Positions 17,271 through 24,679 of a stretch of 46,232 nt of DNA are shown here, piece after piece; the first letter of the stretch is position 1; every line of letters starts with the position of its first letter. Both the position numbers and the translations under genes were made by a program. The DNA is from an uncultured Eubacteriales bacterium. GTDB lineage: Bacteria > Bacillota > Clostridia > Oscillospirales > Oscillospiraceae. The notes under the pieces were generated by a model. The model was not told the origin of the DNA, did not search any database, and was given only the letters and a program-made list of their open reading frames with translations. Location of the stretch: positions 1-46,232 of the forward strand of contig URNZ01000009.1 of assembly GCA_900549405.1 (NCBI GenBank), given 5' to 3'.

Positions 17271-17362
17271 AAACGGGATTGATTTTATTTTACTTTGCGC
17301 AAAACGACAGATTTTGCTTCCCGTTTCTGGTGAAAACCATGCGATATTTGTGAAAATTGTCA

Positions 17363-17392
17363 TTGACGGCAACGGTCTAAATCTGGTATGCT
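17363..17392 (+). promoter_or_regulatory. Promoter of the HPr gene
   Basis: TTGACG (17363-17368), 18 nt and TATGCT (17387-17392) lie 41 bases before the HPr start. Confidence 0.6.
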
Positions 17393-17433
17393 AAAGCTAC
17401 ACAAACCAAAACGACGAGGCGGAGGTACAGCTT

Positions 17434-17697
17434 ATGTATAGTCAGGAAGCAGTCGTGAATAATCAGGTCGGTCTGCACGCCAGACCCGCTACCTATTTCA
17501 TTCAGAAGGCCAACGAGTTCAAAAGCTCCATCTGGGTGGAGAAGGACGAGCGGAAGGTCAACGCCAAGAGCCTGCTGGGCGTGTTGTCCCTGGGTATCGT
17601 GAAGGGCACCCCCATTAAGCTGATCGCGGACGGCCCCGACGAGAAGGAAGCGGTCGAGGCTCTGTATAAGATGATCTCTTCCGACTTCTCTGAGTAA
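17434..17697 (+). CDS. HPr family phosphocarrier protein
   Basis: HPr relays phosphate from enzyme I to sugar-specific EII complexes, and in Firmicutes its Ser46 form is the co-repressor of CcpA. At 87 aa the length is exact. His15 lies in VGLHARPA and Ser46 in NAKSLLGVLSLG, so both regulatory sites are present, which argues for true HPr over Crh (which lacks the histidine). It is monocistronic, with a ribosome site GGCGGAGG and its own promoter and terminator. No ptsI is nearby. Confidence 0.92.
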   Translation: MYSQEAVVNNQVGLHARPATYFIQKANEFKSSIWVEKDERKVNAKSLLGVLSLGIVKGTPIKLIADGPDEKEAVEALYKMISSDFSE

Positions 17698-17713
17698 GCC
17701 AAATTGTCAAGGA

Positions 17714-17742
17714 AAAAGGCGCCGCGCTGCGGCGCCTTTTTT
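17714..17742 (+). terminator. Terminator of the HPr gene
   Basis: GGCGCCGC (17718-17725), loop GCT and GCGGCGCC (17729-17736) are followed by six T. Confidence 0.9.
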
Positions 17743-17789
17743 GACGTGTCCGGAAGGAAAAACGTCCGCGGGAGAGGGGAGAGACGGCC

Positions 17790-19610
17790 ATGACCTTTGA
17801 CGAACTGAAAGAAAAAGCCCACAGTCTGCCCTTAAAGCCGGGCGTATATATCATGCAGGACGCCAAGAACACCGTGATCTATGTGGGCAAGGCCAAGGCC
17901 CTGAAAAACCGGGTGTCCCAGTATTTTCAGGACTCCGCCGCCCACACGGAGAAGACCCGGGCCATGGTCAGCCAGATCGACCACTTCGACGTCATCATCG
18001 CCGACAGCGAGTTCGAGGCCCTGGTGCTGGAGTGCGCCCTCATCAAGCGGCACCAGCCCCGGTATAACATCCTGCTCAAGGACGACAAGGGCTATCCCTA
18101 TATCCGCCTGTCCAACGAGGCCTACCCCCGCTTCTCCCTGGCCGGCAAGGTGGCGGAGGACGGGGCCCGGTATTTCGGTCCCTACGCCAGTCGGAAAAAC
18201 ACCCAGGCCATCATCGACGCCCTGCGCACCGCCCTGCGCCTGCCCTCCTGCCGGAAGAAGTTCCCCCGGGATATAGGCAAGGAGCGGCCCTGTCTCAACT
18301 TCCACATGAACAAGTGCGACGGCTATTGCCGGGGGGACGAATTAAAGCCCGCCCACGATCAGGCCATCGCCCAGGCCGTCTCTCTGCTGGAGGGGCGGTT
18401 TAAAGAGGTCCAGGCCGACCTGACGGCGGAGATGGAGCAGGCGGCGGAGGAGCTGCGCTTTGAGCACGCGGCGGAGATCCGGGACCGGCTGCGGGCCATC
18501 GAGCTTTTGAGCAAGCGGCAGAAGGTGGTGGCCGGTTCCCTGGCCGACACCGACGTCACCGGCTATTTCCGGGGCACGGCCAAAAGCTGCTTTGTGGTGC
18601 TACACTATATGGAGGGAGAGTTGGCGGCCAAGGACTTTGAGCTCTTCGAGTCCCCCATGGAGGAGGACCCCGCCGCCGCCCTGTCCGCCCTGGTCCGGGC
18701 CTATTACGTGGGCCGGGACCGGCTGCCCAAGCAGATATTATTGCCCTGGGAGCTGCCCGACCAGGTGCCCCTGACCCGGATGCTGTCAGAGCAGATCGGG
18801 CGGCGGGTGGAGCTGGTCAGCCCCCAGCGGGGGGCCAAGACCGACCTCATCCACCTGGCCAATGAAAACGCCAAGGAAGAGGTGGTCCGGGCCACCACCC
18901 GGGAGGAGCGGCAGAACAAGCTGCTGGAGGTGCTGGCCAGGATGCTCAGTCTGGCCGAGCCGCCAAAGCGGATGGAGTCCTACGACATCTCCAACACCGG
19001 GGCCAGCGACATCGTGGCCTCTATGGTGGTCTATGTGGACGGGCGGCCCAAAAAGAGCGACTACCGCCGGTTCAAGCTGAAGAACATGACCGGGCCGGAC
19101 GACTACGCCTCCATGGAGCAGGTGCTCACCCGCCGGTTCCGCCGGTATCTGGACGGGGATGAGAAGTTTTCGGACAAGCCCGACCTGCTGCTCATCGACG
19201 GCGGGCAGGAGCACGTGAAGGTGGCCGCCCGGGTGCTGGAGGCCCTGAATCTGTCCATCCCCGCCTTCGGTATGGTGAAGGATGACCGGCACCGCACCCG
19301 CGCCCTGGTCCACCCGGACGGGCGGGAGATCGGCATCCAGGCCATCCCGGCGGTGTTCGCCCTGGTGGGTCAAATTCAGGAGGAGACCCACCGCTTTGCC
19401 ATTGAGTATCACCGCCAGCTCCAGGCGGGCCACATGCGCGCCTCCGCCCTGGACGACATCCCGGGGGTGGGGGAGAAGCGCCGCGCCCAGCTGCTGCGGC
19501 AGTTTAAAAGCATCAAGGCCATCCGGGCCGCGTCCTTGGAGGAGCTCCAGAAGACGCTGCCCAAAAACGCGGCCCAGGCCGTGTATCAGCACTTTCACAC
19601 CAACAAATAA
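17790..19610 (+). CDS. uvrC: Excinuclease ABC subunit C
   Basis: UvrC makes both incisions in nucleotide excision repair. The protein is 606 aa. The N-terminal GIY-YIG nuclease shows KPGVYIMQDAKN and VIYVGKAKALKNRV. A cysteine cluster LPSCRKKFPRDIG..RPCLNFHMNKCDGYC follows (described in pieces; it may hold a Fe-S cluster as shown for E. coli UvrC). Then come a UVR helix pair (about 200-235), an RNase H-like domain with SYDISNTGASDIVASMVV and LLIDGGQEHV, and C-terminal helix-hairpin-helix IPGVGEKRRAQLL. It is followed by rsmD and coaD in one direction with short gaps. Confidence 0.97.
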   Translation: MTFDELKEKAHSLPLKPGVYIMQDAKNTVIYVGKAKALKNRVSQYFQDSAAHTEKTRAMVSQIDHFDVIIADSEFEALVLECALIKRHQPRYNILLKDDKGYPYIRLSNEAYPRFSLAGKVAEDGARYFGPYASRKNTQAIIDALRTALRLPSCRKKFPRDIGKERPCLNFHMNKCDGYCRGDELKPAHDQAIAQAVSLLEGRFKEVQADLTAEMEQAAEELRFEHAAEIRDRLRAIELLSKRQKVVAGSLADTDVTGYFRGTAKSCFVVLHYMEGELAAKDFELFESPMEEDPAAALSALVRAYYVGRDRLPKQILLPWELPDQVPLTRMLSEQIGRRVELVSPQRGAKTDLIHLANENAKEEVVRATTREERQNKLLEVLARMLSLAEPPKRMESYDISNTGASDIVASMVVYVDGRPKKSDYRRFKLKNMTGPDDYASMEQVLTRRFRRYLDGDEKFSDKPDLLLIDGGQEHVKVAARVLEALNLSIPAFGMVKDDRHRTRALVHPDGREIGIQAIPAVFALVGQIQEETHRFAIEYHRQLQAGHMRASALDDIPGVGEKRRAQLLRQFKSIKAIRAASLEELQKTLPKNAAQAVYQHFHTNK

Positions 19611-19635
19611 CGCAGAATAAAGTGAGGAGACGCAT

Positions 19636-20193
19636 ATGCGCATCATTTCCGGCTCTGCCCGGGGCAGACGCTTAAAAGAACTCCAGGGCATGGACACCCG
19701 TCCCACCACCGACAAGGTGAAGGAGGCCCTGTTCAACATCATCCAGTTCGACATCGAGGGGCGGCAGGTGCTGGACCTGTTCGGCGGCACCGGTCAGCTT
19801 GGCCTGGAGGCCCTGTCCCGGGGCGCGGAGCGCTGTACCTTCACCGACCAGCGGCGGGAGGCCGCCGCCCTCATCCGGGAGAACATCAAGGCCTGCGGCT
19901 TTCAGGACCAGACCCATGTGGTCCAGGGGGACGCCATCTCCTTCCTGTCCGGCTGCCGGGAGAAATTCGACCTGATCTTTCTGGACCCGCCCTATCAGAG
20001 CGATCTGCTGGACCGGGCGCTGGAGACCATCGCAAGGTTTGACATTCTCCGGGAACATGGTATAATAGTATGCGAATCTGCGGCGGAACGGACCATTCCC
20101 CAACTGGAAGCCCCCTATGAGCGGGGCCGGGAGTATCGATACGGCAAGATCAAATTGACGCTGTTCCACCGGGCGGGGAGAGAACGCCAATGA
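19636..20193 (+). CDS. rsmD: 16S rRNA (guanine-966-N2)-methyltransferase
   Basis: RsmD methylates G966 of 16S rRNA with SAM. The protein is 185 aa. It begins MRIISGSARGRRL, then RPTTDKVKEALFNI, SAM motif LDLFGGTGQLGLEALSRGA and the catalytic LDPPYQ. It starts 25 bases after uvrC behind GAGGAG, and its stop overlaps the coaD start by four bases (ATGA). The rsmD-coaD pair is a very common bacterial arrangement. Confidence 0.95.
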   Translation: MRIISGSARGRRLKELQGMDTRPTTDKVKEALFNIIQFDIEGRQVLDLFGGTGQLGLEALSRGAERCTFTDQRREAAALIRENIKACGFQDQTHVVQGDAISFLSGCREKFDLIFLDPPYQSDLLDRALETIARFDILREHGIIVCESAAERTIPQLEAPYERGREYRYGKIKLTLFHRAGRERQ

Positions 20194-20696
20194 GTATTGC
20201 CATCTATCCGGGCAGCTTTGACCCGGTGACATTGGGCCACCTGAACATCATCAAGCGGGCCAGCGCCTGCTTTGACAAGCTGATCGTCTGCGTGATGGTC
20301 AACTCCAAAAAGCACGGCATGTTCACCCCGGAGGAGCGCGTGGAGCTGCTGCGCCAGTCCACGGCCCGGTTTCAGAACGTAGAGGTGGACTTCTCCAACG
20401 AGCTGCTGGCCGCCTATGCCCGCCGCCGCCACGCCCACGTGGTGGTAAAGGGCCTGCGGGCGGTGTCTGACTTTGAGCAGGAGGTGCAGATGGCGGTGAT
20501 CAACCGCAAGCTGAACCCCCGTCTGGAGACCATGTTCCTGGCCTCCAGCGAGAAGTATACCTATCTCAGCTCCACCATCGTCAAGGAGATGGCCCGCTAT
20601 GGGGCCAACCTGGCGGACTTTGTCCCCCGGGAGATCGTAGACGCGGTGAACCAGCGGATGCGGGAATTGGAAGGAACCGAAGGAAAGGAAGGATAA
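20190..20696 (+). CDS. coaD: Phosphopantetheine adenylyltransferase
   Basis: CoaD joins ATP and 4'-phosphopantetheine to make dephospho-CoA, the fourth step of CoA synthesis. The protein is 168 aa. It shows the nucleotidyltransferase start IYPGSFDPVTLGHLNII (with the TxGH-type motif), RGLRAVSDFEQE-like KGLRAVSDFEQEVQMA, and SSTIVKEMARYGAN. It overlaps rsmD by 4 nt, so translation is coupled. Confidence 0.97.
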   Translation: MSIAIYPGSFDPVTLGHLNIIKRASACFDKLIVCVMVNSKKHGMFTPEERVELLRQSTARFQNVEVDFSNELLAAYARRRHAHVVVKGLRAVSDFEQEVQMAVINRKLNPRLETMFLASSEKYTYLSSTIVKEMARYGANLADFVPREIVDAVNQRMRELEGTEGKEG

Positions 20697-20698
20697 CC

Positions 20699-21229
20699 AT
20701 GGCAAGCGGTGTGGAAGAGCTGCTGGACATGTTATTTGAAATGATCGACGAGGCGAAGAACGCCCCGCTGTCCAGCGATAAATGTGTGATCGAGCGCGAC
20801 CGGGCTCTGGACCTGATCGACGACATTCGCAGCCAGTTCCCCATGGAGCTGGGCGAGGCCAGAAAGGTCATGGCCAGCCGGGCGGAGACCTTGGCGGCGG
20901 CCAAGCGAGAGGCGGACACCATCCGCAAGGCGGCGGAGGACAAGGCCCGCCAGCTGCTGGAGGAGAACACCATCTCCCTCCAGGCCCGTCAGCGGGCCAA
21001 CGAGCTGATGCAGCAGGTGGAGGAGCGCAGCCGGGAGCTGAAGCGCTCTGCCAACGAGTATTGCGAGGACGCCCTGCGCCGCACCGAAGAGGCGGTGGCC
21101 GAGGCCTATGACGAGATCAAAAAGTCCCGGGCCCGCTTCCGCGCCCTATCTGGCGTGGGCGGAGCCGCCCCTGCCGCCGGTCCTGCCGGTGGACGGCCCA
21201 TGTACGACGCCGCGGCGGACGAGGACTGA
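20699..21229 (+). CDS. Coiled-coil protein of the rsmD-coaD operon
   Basis: The protein is 176 aa and starts two bases after the coaD stop (AAAGGAAGG ribosome site inside coaD). It is almost entirely alpha-helical and charged; residues 55-145 are a continuous heptad-like coiled coil rich in Ala/Glu/Arg, then a low-complexity GAAPAAGPAGG tail. Clostridial relatives in this position are often auto-annotated as ATPase or F0 subunit B-like because of the coiled coil. There is no membrane segment here, so a DivIVA/septum-like structural role is as likely. Function unknown. Confidence 0.8.
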   Translation: MASGVEELLDMLFEMIDEAKNAPLSSDKCVIERDRALDLIDDIRSQFPMELGEARKVMASRAETLAAAKREADTIRKAAEDKARQLLEENTISLQARQRANELMQQVEERSRELKRSANEYCEDALRRTEEAVAEAYDEIKKSRARFRALSGVGGAAPAAGPAGGRPMYDAAADED

Positions 21230-21254
21230 CCATATCCACGGCTTTGCAGCATTC

Positions 21255-21294
21255 AAAGCAGCCCCGAAGCAAATTACGCTCCGGGGCTGCTTTT
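21255..21294. terminator. Bidirectional terminator between convergent genes
   Basis: AAAGCAGCCCCG (21255-21266) pairs with CGGGGCTGCTTT (21282-21293); A and T runs serve both strands. Confidence 0.85.
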
Positions 21295-21319
21295 GCTGTC
21301 TTGCGGCGCTTATAATCGC

Positions 21320-22660
21320 TTACCAGGGGAGCCAGCTGCCGCTGTTCTGCTCCGCCAGCACGTCCAGAGCGCCGTCCAGCAGCTCCGCCGCCTCGCCCCG
21401 GGTGAGGGGGGCGGACAGGGCCTGGGGGTCGACGTCCACAGCGGGAAGCACCCCGCAGGCGGTCAAGTTGGCGGCGGACTGGGCCGCCCAGTGCTCCGCG
21501 TCAGAGGAGAAGGTCTCCACCGGGGCGTCGGCCACGTCCAGCAGGCGGTCTAAGATCACGGTGGCCTCCGCCATGGTGACAGCCGCCCCCGCCTGGAACA
21601 CCGGCGCGCCGGAGGCGTCCCGCTCGCCCTGGATCGCCCCGGCTTTCAAGGCGGCGGACACGGAGCCTTTCGCCCAGGTGGGAATGGCCTGATCGTCGGC
21701 AAAGCCGGTGAGGGAGACCTGGTCCAGAGGCTCCAGCCCCACGGCGGCCATGGCCATGGTGAGGAACTGGGCCCGGCTCACCGTGGCGTCAGGCTGGAAG
21801 AAGTAGCGGTCACCCACCTGCTGCCCCACATAGACGCCGGTCTCCGCCAGACGCAGGGCCGCCTTGTGGGCGGGGTCCCCGTCCATGTCGGCGTAGCGGA
21901 CTTTGGTGCCGGGTTTTTCGATGCGCAGGGTCACGGTGGCGGGTTCAGAGGCGTTGCCCGCCTGGTCCAGGGCCACATAGGTGAAGGAGTCCCGGCCCGT
22001 CTTGTTCTCATAGGGGGTATAGACGAACTGGCCGGAGCCGTCCTCCGCCAGCGTCACGCCGCCCCGTGCGGGGGAGTCGGAGATCTGAAAGGTGAGGGGG
22101 TCGCCCTCCGGGTCCGCCGCGTCGAAATAGCCGGTGATGGCCACGTTTTTATAGGTGGACAGGTCCATGTTCCGGGCCTCCGGGGCGCGGTTGGCCTGGG
22201 TCAGCAGATACAGGGTGACGGTGACCGGGTCCTGGTCAGACGGGCCGGAGCCGGAGAAAGTGGGGGAGAAGGTGAAATTCACCGTGGTCTCGGTGGGGGC
22301 CTGGGCCGACTGGAACCGCAGCCCGCCCAGGGCGCTGCGCTCCACTGTCGCGCCCTCCTCCAAAGGCTGGCCGCCCATGGTCAGCACGCCGGAGCCGGAA
22401 TCGGGCAGGCTGAGGATGGTGATGCTGTCCAGCACGGCCTGGCTGCCCGACTGGACCACAAAGTCCTCCGGCTCAAAGACGATGACACTGCCGATGAGGC
22501 CGTTTTTGGAGAAATCCTCCATTTTCGGCCCGTCGGCCTTTTTGTTCCAGAAGAAACCGGAGACGGGGGTGCTGACAGGCCACAGCAGGGCCAGCGTCAG
22601 CAGCAGCGCCAACGCCCGGCCCGAAGCCCTGAGGGACCCGGGGAAAAGGGGACGTTTCAT
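21320..22660 (-). CDS. SLH-domain surface protein with Ig/cadherin-like domain
   Basis: The protein is 446 aa. The first ~35 residues form a signal peptide (ALALLLTLALLWPVSTPVSG). Residues about 60-150 and 160-250 are beta-rich; the second contains DPEGDPLTFQISD and GQFVYTPYENKTGRDSFTYVA, typical of bacterial Ig/cadherin-like repeats. The last ~200 residues hold about three SLH motifs (for example FADDQAIPTWAKGSVSAALKAG), which bind secondary wall polymers and fix the protein to the cell surface. Start ATG 22660 has AAGGAGG just upstream. It ends 350 bases from the prophage attL. Confidence 0.88.
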   Translation of the reverse strand: MKRPLFPGSLRASGRALALLLTLALLWPVSTPVSGFFWNKKADGPKMEDFSKNGLIGSVIVFEPEDFVVQSGSQAVLDSITILSLPDSGSGVLTMGGQPLEEGATVERSALGGLRFQSAQAPTETTVNFTFSPTFSGSGPSDQDPVTVTLYLLTQANRAPEARNMDLSTYKNVAITGYFDAADPEGDPLTFQISDSPARGGVTLAEDGSGQFVYTPYENKTGRDSFTYVALDQAGNASEPATVTLRIEKPGTKVRYADMDGDPAHKAALRLAETGVYVGQQVGDRYFFQPDATVSRAQFLTMAMAAVGLEPLDQVSLTGFADDQAIPTWAKGSVSAALKAGAIQGERDASGAPVFQAGAAVTMAEATVILDRLLDVADAPVETFSSDAEHWAAQSAANLTACGVLPAVDVDPQALSAPLTRGEAAELLDGALDVLAEQNSGSWLPW

Positions 22661-22861
22661 GGAAGGGGACCTCCTTAAAATGAGATGTCATTAGTTTGGA
22701 GGTCCGGGGCCTGGATTATGCGGCGAAACCAGGACGGAGCCAAAATCAGCGCAGGATCGGACCCAGAAAACGGACCACAGCAGCTCCGACAGAAACATCC
22801 CATCGCCGAAGGAGAAAAACAAATACTGATCCCGTGAAGCAACCCCAACAGGAACGCCGGG

Positions 22862-22894
22862 GCTGACCGTGCGCTAAAGCGCAGCGGCGTCAGC
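22862..22894. other. Nested hairpin in the 22661-23012 intergenic region
   Basis: GCTGAC (22862-22867) and GTCAGC (22889-22894) enclose TGCGCT-AA-AGCGCA. I see no gene in 22661-23012; it holds this stem, the promoter at 22928 and a CCGGCC-AAG-GGCCGG stem (22964-22978). The hairpin could sit in the 5' leader of the SLH gene. Confidence 0.4.
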
Positions 22895-22927
22895 TTAAGC
22901 GCAGAGATTCGCGCACACAGTTCACCG

Positions 22928-22956
22928 TGGATTTTTTCCCTGGGCTGTGTTATACT
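22928..22956 (+). promoter_or_regulatory. Candidate host promoter left of attL
   Basis: TGGATT (22928-22933), 17 nt and TATACT (22951-22956) read toward the attachment site. In the chromosome without the prophage this would lie about 95 bases upstream of the Xer recombinase start now at 30014, with no other plus-strand gene between. Confidence 0.5.
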
Positions 22957-23012
22957 GAACTGACCGGCCAAGGGCCGGAGGGGGGGCCTGAGGGGCCCTC
23001 AAAGAGATATCA

Positions 23013-23034
23013 TGTCAGGTCAACAAAATAAAAA
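23013..23034 (+). repeat. attL direct repeat
   Basis: A 22-bp copy beginning TGTCAGGTCAACAAAAT and ending in an A-run, identical to 29959-29980. Bases after it (ACAAAAATTACC) diverge from the palindromic arm seen at the right end, so attL joins the left host half-site to a degenerate phage half-site. Confidence 0.9.
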
Positions 23035-23059
23035 CAAAAATTACCATTCTGGATGTGGA

Positions 23060-23089
23060 AAGAGAGGACCGTTTTGGCCCTCTCTTTTT
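23060..23089. terminator. Terminator at the left end of the prophage
   Basis: AGAGAGG (23061-23067) pairs with CCTCTCT (23079-23085), followed by TTTTT on the plus strand and A-rich DNA on the other. It can end the repressor transcript and shield the phage from host transcription. Confidence 0.7.
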
Positions 23090-23216
23090 GCATTTATTTT
23101 TATACCATCTTGCGTAAAACGGATCTGTTGCGGGGTGGATCAACCTCGTTTAGATCTGTTTGATGAATGTTGTCGGCTGTGGAAAGTCATGCTTGATTTT
23201 GCCCTGTGGAAGGTTT

Positions 23217-23435
23217 TCAGCGGGGCCAGTCCAGCCCCCGGGGGAGTCCCAGGATATAGTCAGCGGAGACGTGATAGTAAAGGCAGAGGGTCTTTAAGTG
23301 ATTTATGGGGAGTTGTCGTTTTCCTAGTTCGTATTCGCTGTAGTAGCTTTGAGAGGTTCCTAACAATTTGGCGATTTCAGTTTGATTTTTTCCGTTGTCC
23401 TCGCGCAATGAACGGATTCGTTCGTTATAATCCAT
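23217..23435 (-). CDS. XRE-family phage repressor
   Basis: The protein is 72 aa, essentially one Cro/C1 helix-turn-helix domain: RIRSLREDNGKNQTEIAKLL, then TSQSYYSEYELGKRQLPINHLK read across helices 3 and 4, and ADYILGLPRG at the end. It is the only leftward gene of the phage. Its start faces a promoter region with two TTTAGCTTGC boxes 22 bp apart, the likely operator. ATG 23435 has a GGGGGCAAAA leader, a weak ribosome site. By analogy with CTXphi RstR it should hold early phage genes off; that role is inferred from position. Confidence 0.85.
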   Translation of the reverse strand: MDYNERIRSLREDNGKNQTEIAKLLGTSQSYYSEYELGKRQLPINHLKTLCLYYHVSADYILGLPRGLDWPR

Positions 23436-23496
23436 ATTTTTGCCCCCTCGTTTTGTTTGATTTTCCTAAATTTTATCATAGCTCACATTTCGACTA

Positions 23497-23544
23497 TTGA
23501 CTTTAGCTTGCTTTTCGTCTATATTTAGCTTGCATATCAGCTAA
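23497..23544 (+). promoter_or_regulatory. Phage early promoter with repressor operators
   Basis: TTGACT (23497-23502), 17 nt and TATATT (23520-23525). TTTAGCTTGC occurs at 23502-23511, overlapping the -35 edge, and again at 23524-23533, overlapping the -10, exactly 22 bp apart. The second copy is also half of an inverted repeat TTAGCT-N8-AGCTAA (23525-23544). Bound repressor on the same helix face would block RNA polymerase. Confidence 0.7.
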
Positions 23545-23560
23545 CAACAACAACGACAAT

Positions 23561-23638
23561 ATGAGCGCTCTCGTTTTTATGGTTCTGGGTATTGGGTGGA
23601 TATTTCTTGTGAAAAAGTCAAGAACAATCCCCATGTAA
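23561..23638 (+). CDS. Possible 25-aa membrane peptide
   Basis: ATG 23561 opens a 25-codon frame with a hydrophobic run (ALVFMVLGIGWIFLV) followed by KKSR and stop TAA. The shape (one short helix with a basic tail) fits a small phage membrane peptide, and it is the first ATG after the early promoter. There is no ribosome-binding site in the CAACAACAACGACAAT leader, so expression is doubtful. It could equally be chance. Confidence 0.25.
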   Translation: MSALVFMVLGIGWIFLVKKSRTIPM

Positions 23639-23726
23639 AAGACACGACCACCCGGAAATTGCTTGTTAGAGCTAGGTTGTTGTTTTATATGCACCTAACG
23701 TACCTTGACAAAAAGAGTAAAACAGA

Positions 23727-24131
23727 GACCGACCAGGGGTAGGCCCTGCGGAGCCGCAGCCGATTTGACTGACGCACCCGGAACGATGTTTAGGCCCAGG
23801 CCCTGCGCTCTTGCCGCCCTACAGTCCTTCTTTCTCTCTCCCTGGCGGCCCCCGGCCCAGTGCGCCGACGCAGGCGGGCGAGCGGTTCTCGCAAGCGTCC
23901 GCGGTTGTCCTGTGTGCGCAGCGGTGGGAAGCCTGCCTTTCCACCGCTGCGTACACAGGCAACACGCAGAAGGGCGCTTGCGAGGTTCGCGACCAGTACG
24001 GCGCACCGGCCCCCGGGGCCGCGCCAGGCCTGGCCGAGGAATGCCAGGCCGAAGGGCTGCGCCAGGGTATCGGTGAAGGTGCTGCGGCTGCCAGGTCTAG
24101 GCGGCTGCGCAGGGCCTGCCCCTGGTTGGTC
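23727..24131. other. Giant imperfect hairpin, candidate phage packaging signal/origin
   Basis: About 405 nt fold back on themselves around a 7-nt loop at 23931-23937. The outer arm 23727-23750 matches 24108-24131 in 22 of 24 pairs, the other two being G-T wobbles. Inside it are GCCGCAGC with GCTGCGGC, the 23841-23867 arm (CCTGGCGGCC..TGCGCCG) with 23999-24028, and the apex arm 23888-23930 (CTCGCAAGCG.., CCTGTGTGCGCAGCGGTGG) with 23938-23982. It is very GC-rich against AT-rich flanks and has no credible gene. A -10-like TATAAT (24142-24147) follows. In a filamentous phage this position and form suit the packaging signal or replication origin. Confidence 0.8.
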
Positions 24132-24175
24132 GGTGTGTATCTATAATCTGCCGCTTTGCGGCTTTGGAGGTGTGT

Positions 24176-24394
24176 GTGTTGTTGGAGATGTTGGAAATGG
24201 ATAGTAGGGCTGTCGATGCCGATGCGTGGTCGTTTCGTCTTGAGTTGGAACATGGCGTGAGCCTGGATAGTGCTGTTGTTGGTTCTTTGAAGAAGGAACT
24301 TTCCCGTGTGACGAATGATCGTGACGCTATTTTTCTTGTGCGGCGTATTCGAGAGATGATGGCTGCCCGTGACAAGGTTGCCGCGGATCTCTGA
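24176..24394 (+). CDS. Small phage early protein A (unknown)
   Basis: The frame is about 72 aa. It can open from TTG 24164, but GGAGG at 24166-24170 points to GTG 24176 or TTG 24179 as start. The protein is helical and charged (KKELSRVTNDRDAIFLVRRI, then MMAARDKVAADL) with no membrane segment or cysteine. It is the first gene after the giant hairpin and is followed after two bases by the next gene, so they are co-translated. I do not recognise the family. Position suggests a replication or regulatory helper. Confidence 0.6.
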   Translation: MLLEMLEMDSRAVDADAWSFRLELEHGVSLDSAVVGSLKKELSRVTNDRDAIFLVRRIREMMAARDKVAADL

Positions 24395-24396
24395 CG

Positions 24397-24639
24397 ATGG
24401 CTCATCGTCTGATCGTGGAGCTGCTGGACCACCGTCTGGTCGAGCAGCAGCGGCGAGAGATCGCCGCACTGAATGCTGAGCTTGCTCAGCTTAAAACTCG
24501 TTATAACCGCCTGGAATTTCTATACCGCTGTGAGTGTCACAACATGATGGAGCTTTTAGACTTCTGCCGTGACCATGGCGTAAAGCTGCCCAGGCGATTA
24601 TTGGAACCCCCTCATACCGTATTTGACGGCCCGGACTGA
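24397..24639 (+). CDS. Small phage early protein B with coiled coil (unknown)
   Basis: The protein is 80 aa and starts at ATG 24397, two bases after the previous stop. Residues 8-40 form a strong amphipathic/coiled-coil stretch (LDHRLVEQQRREIAALNAEL), then RYNRLEFLYRCECHNMMELL with two cysteines (CEC) and a C-terminal proline-rich tail. No family recognised. Coupled to protein A and to the ssDNA-binding candidate 40 bases downstream. Confidence 0.6.
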   Translation: MAHRLIVELLDHRLVEQQRREIAALNAELAQLKTRYNRLEFLYRCECHNMMELLDFCRDHGVKLPRRLLEPPHTVFDGPD

Positions 24640-24679
24640 TAGGCCCGGACCGCCGCAGAAAAAGAAAGGTGGAAAAATT

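Noticed and set aside
22675..22971. 98-codon minus-strand frame upstream of the SLH gene
   Set aside because: No ribosome site, no recognisable pattern, and it covers the hairpin and promoter region of the intergenic space.
23012..23500. 162-codon plus-strand frame at the left end of the prophage
   Set aside because: It starts inside attL, crosses the terminator and runs antisense to the XRE repressor.
23727..24131. Retron-type msr/msd or group II intron RNA
   Set aside because: No reverse transcriptase or maturase frame lies anywhere near, and no intron boundary or domain V pattern was seen.
23695..24469. Several long open frames on both strands across the structured region
   Set aside because: They arise because the giant inverted repeat is very GC-rich and stop-poor; none has a ribosome site or sensible composition, and they are mirror images of each other.
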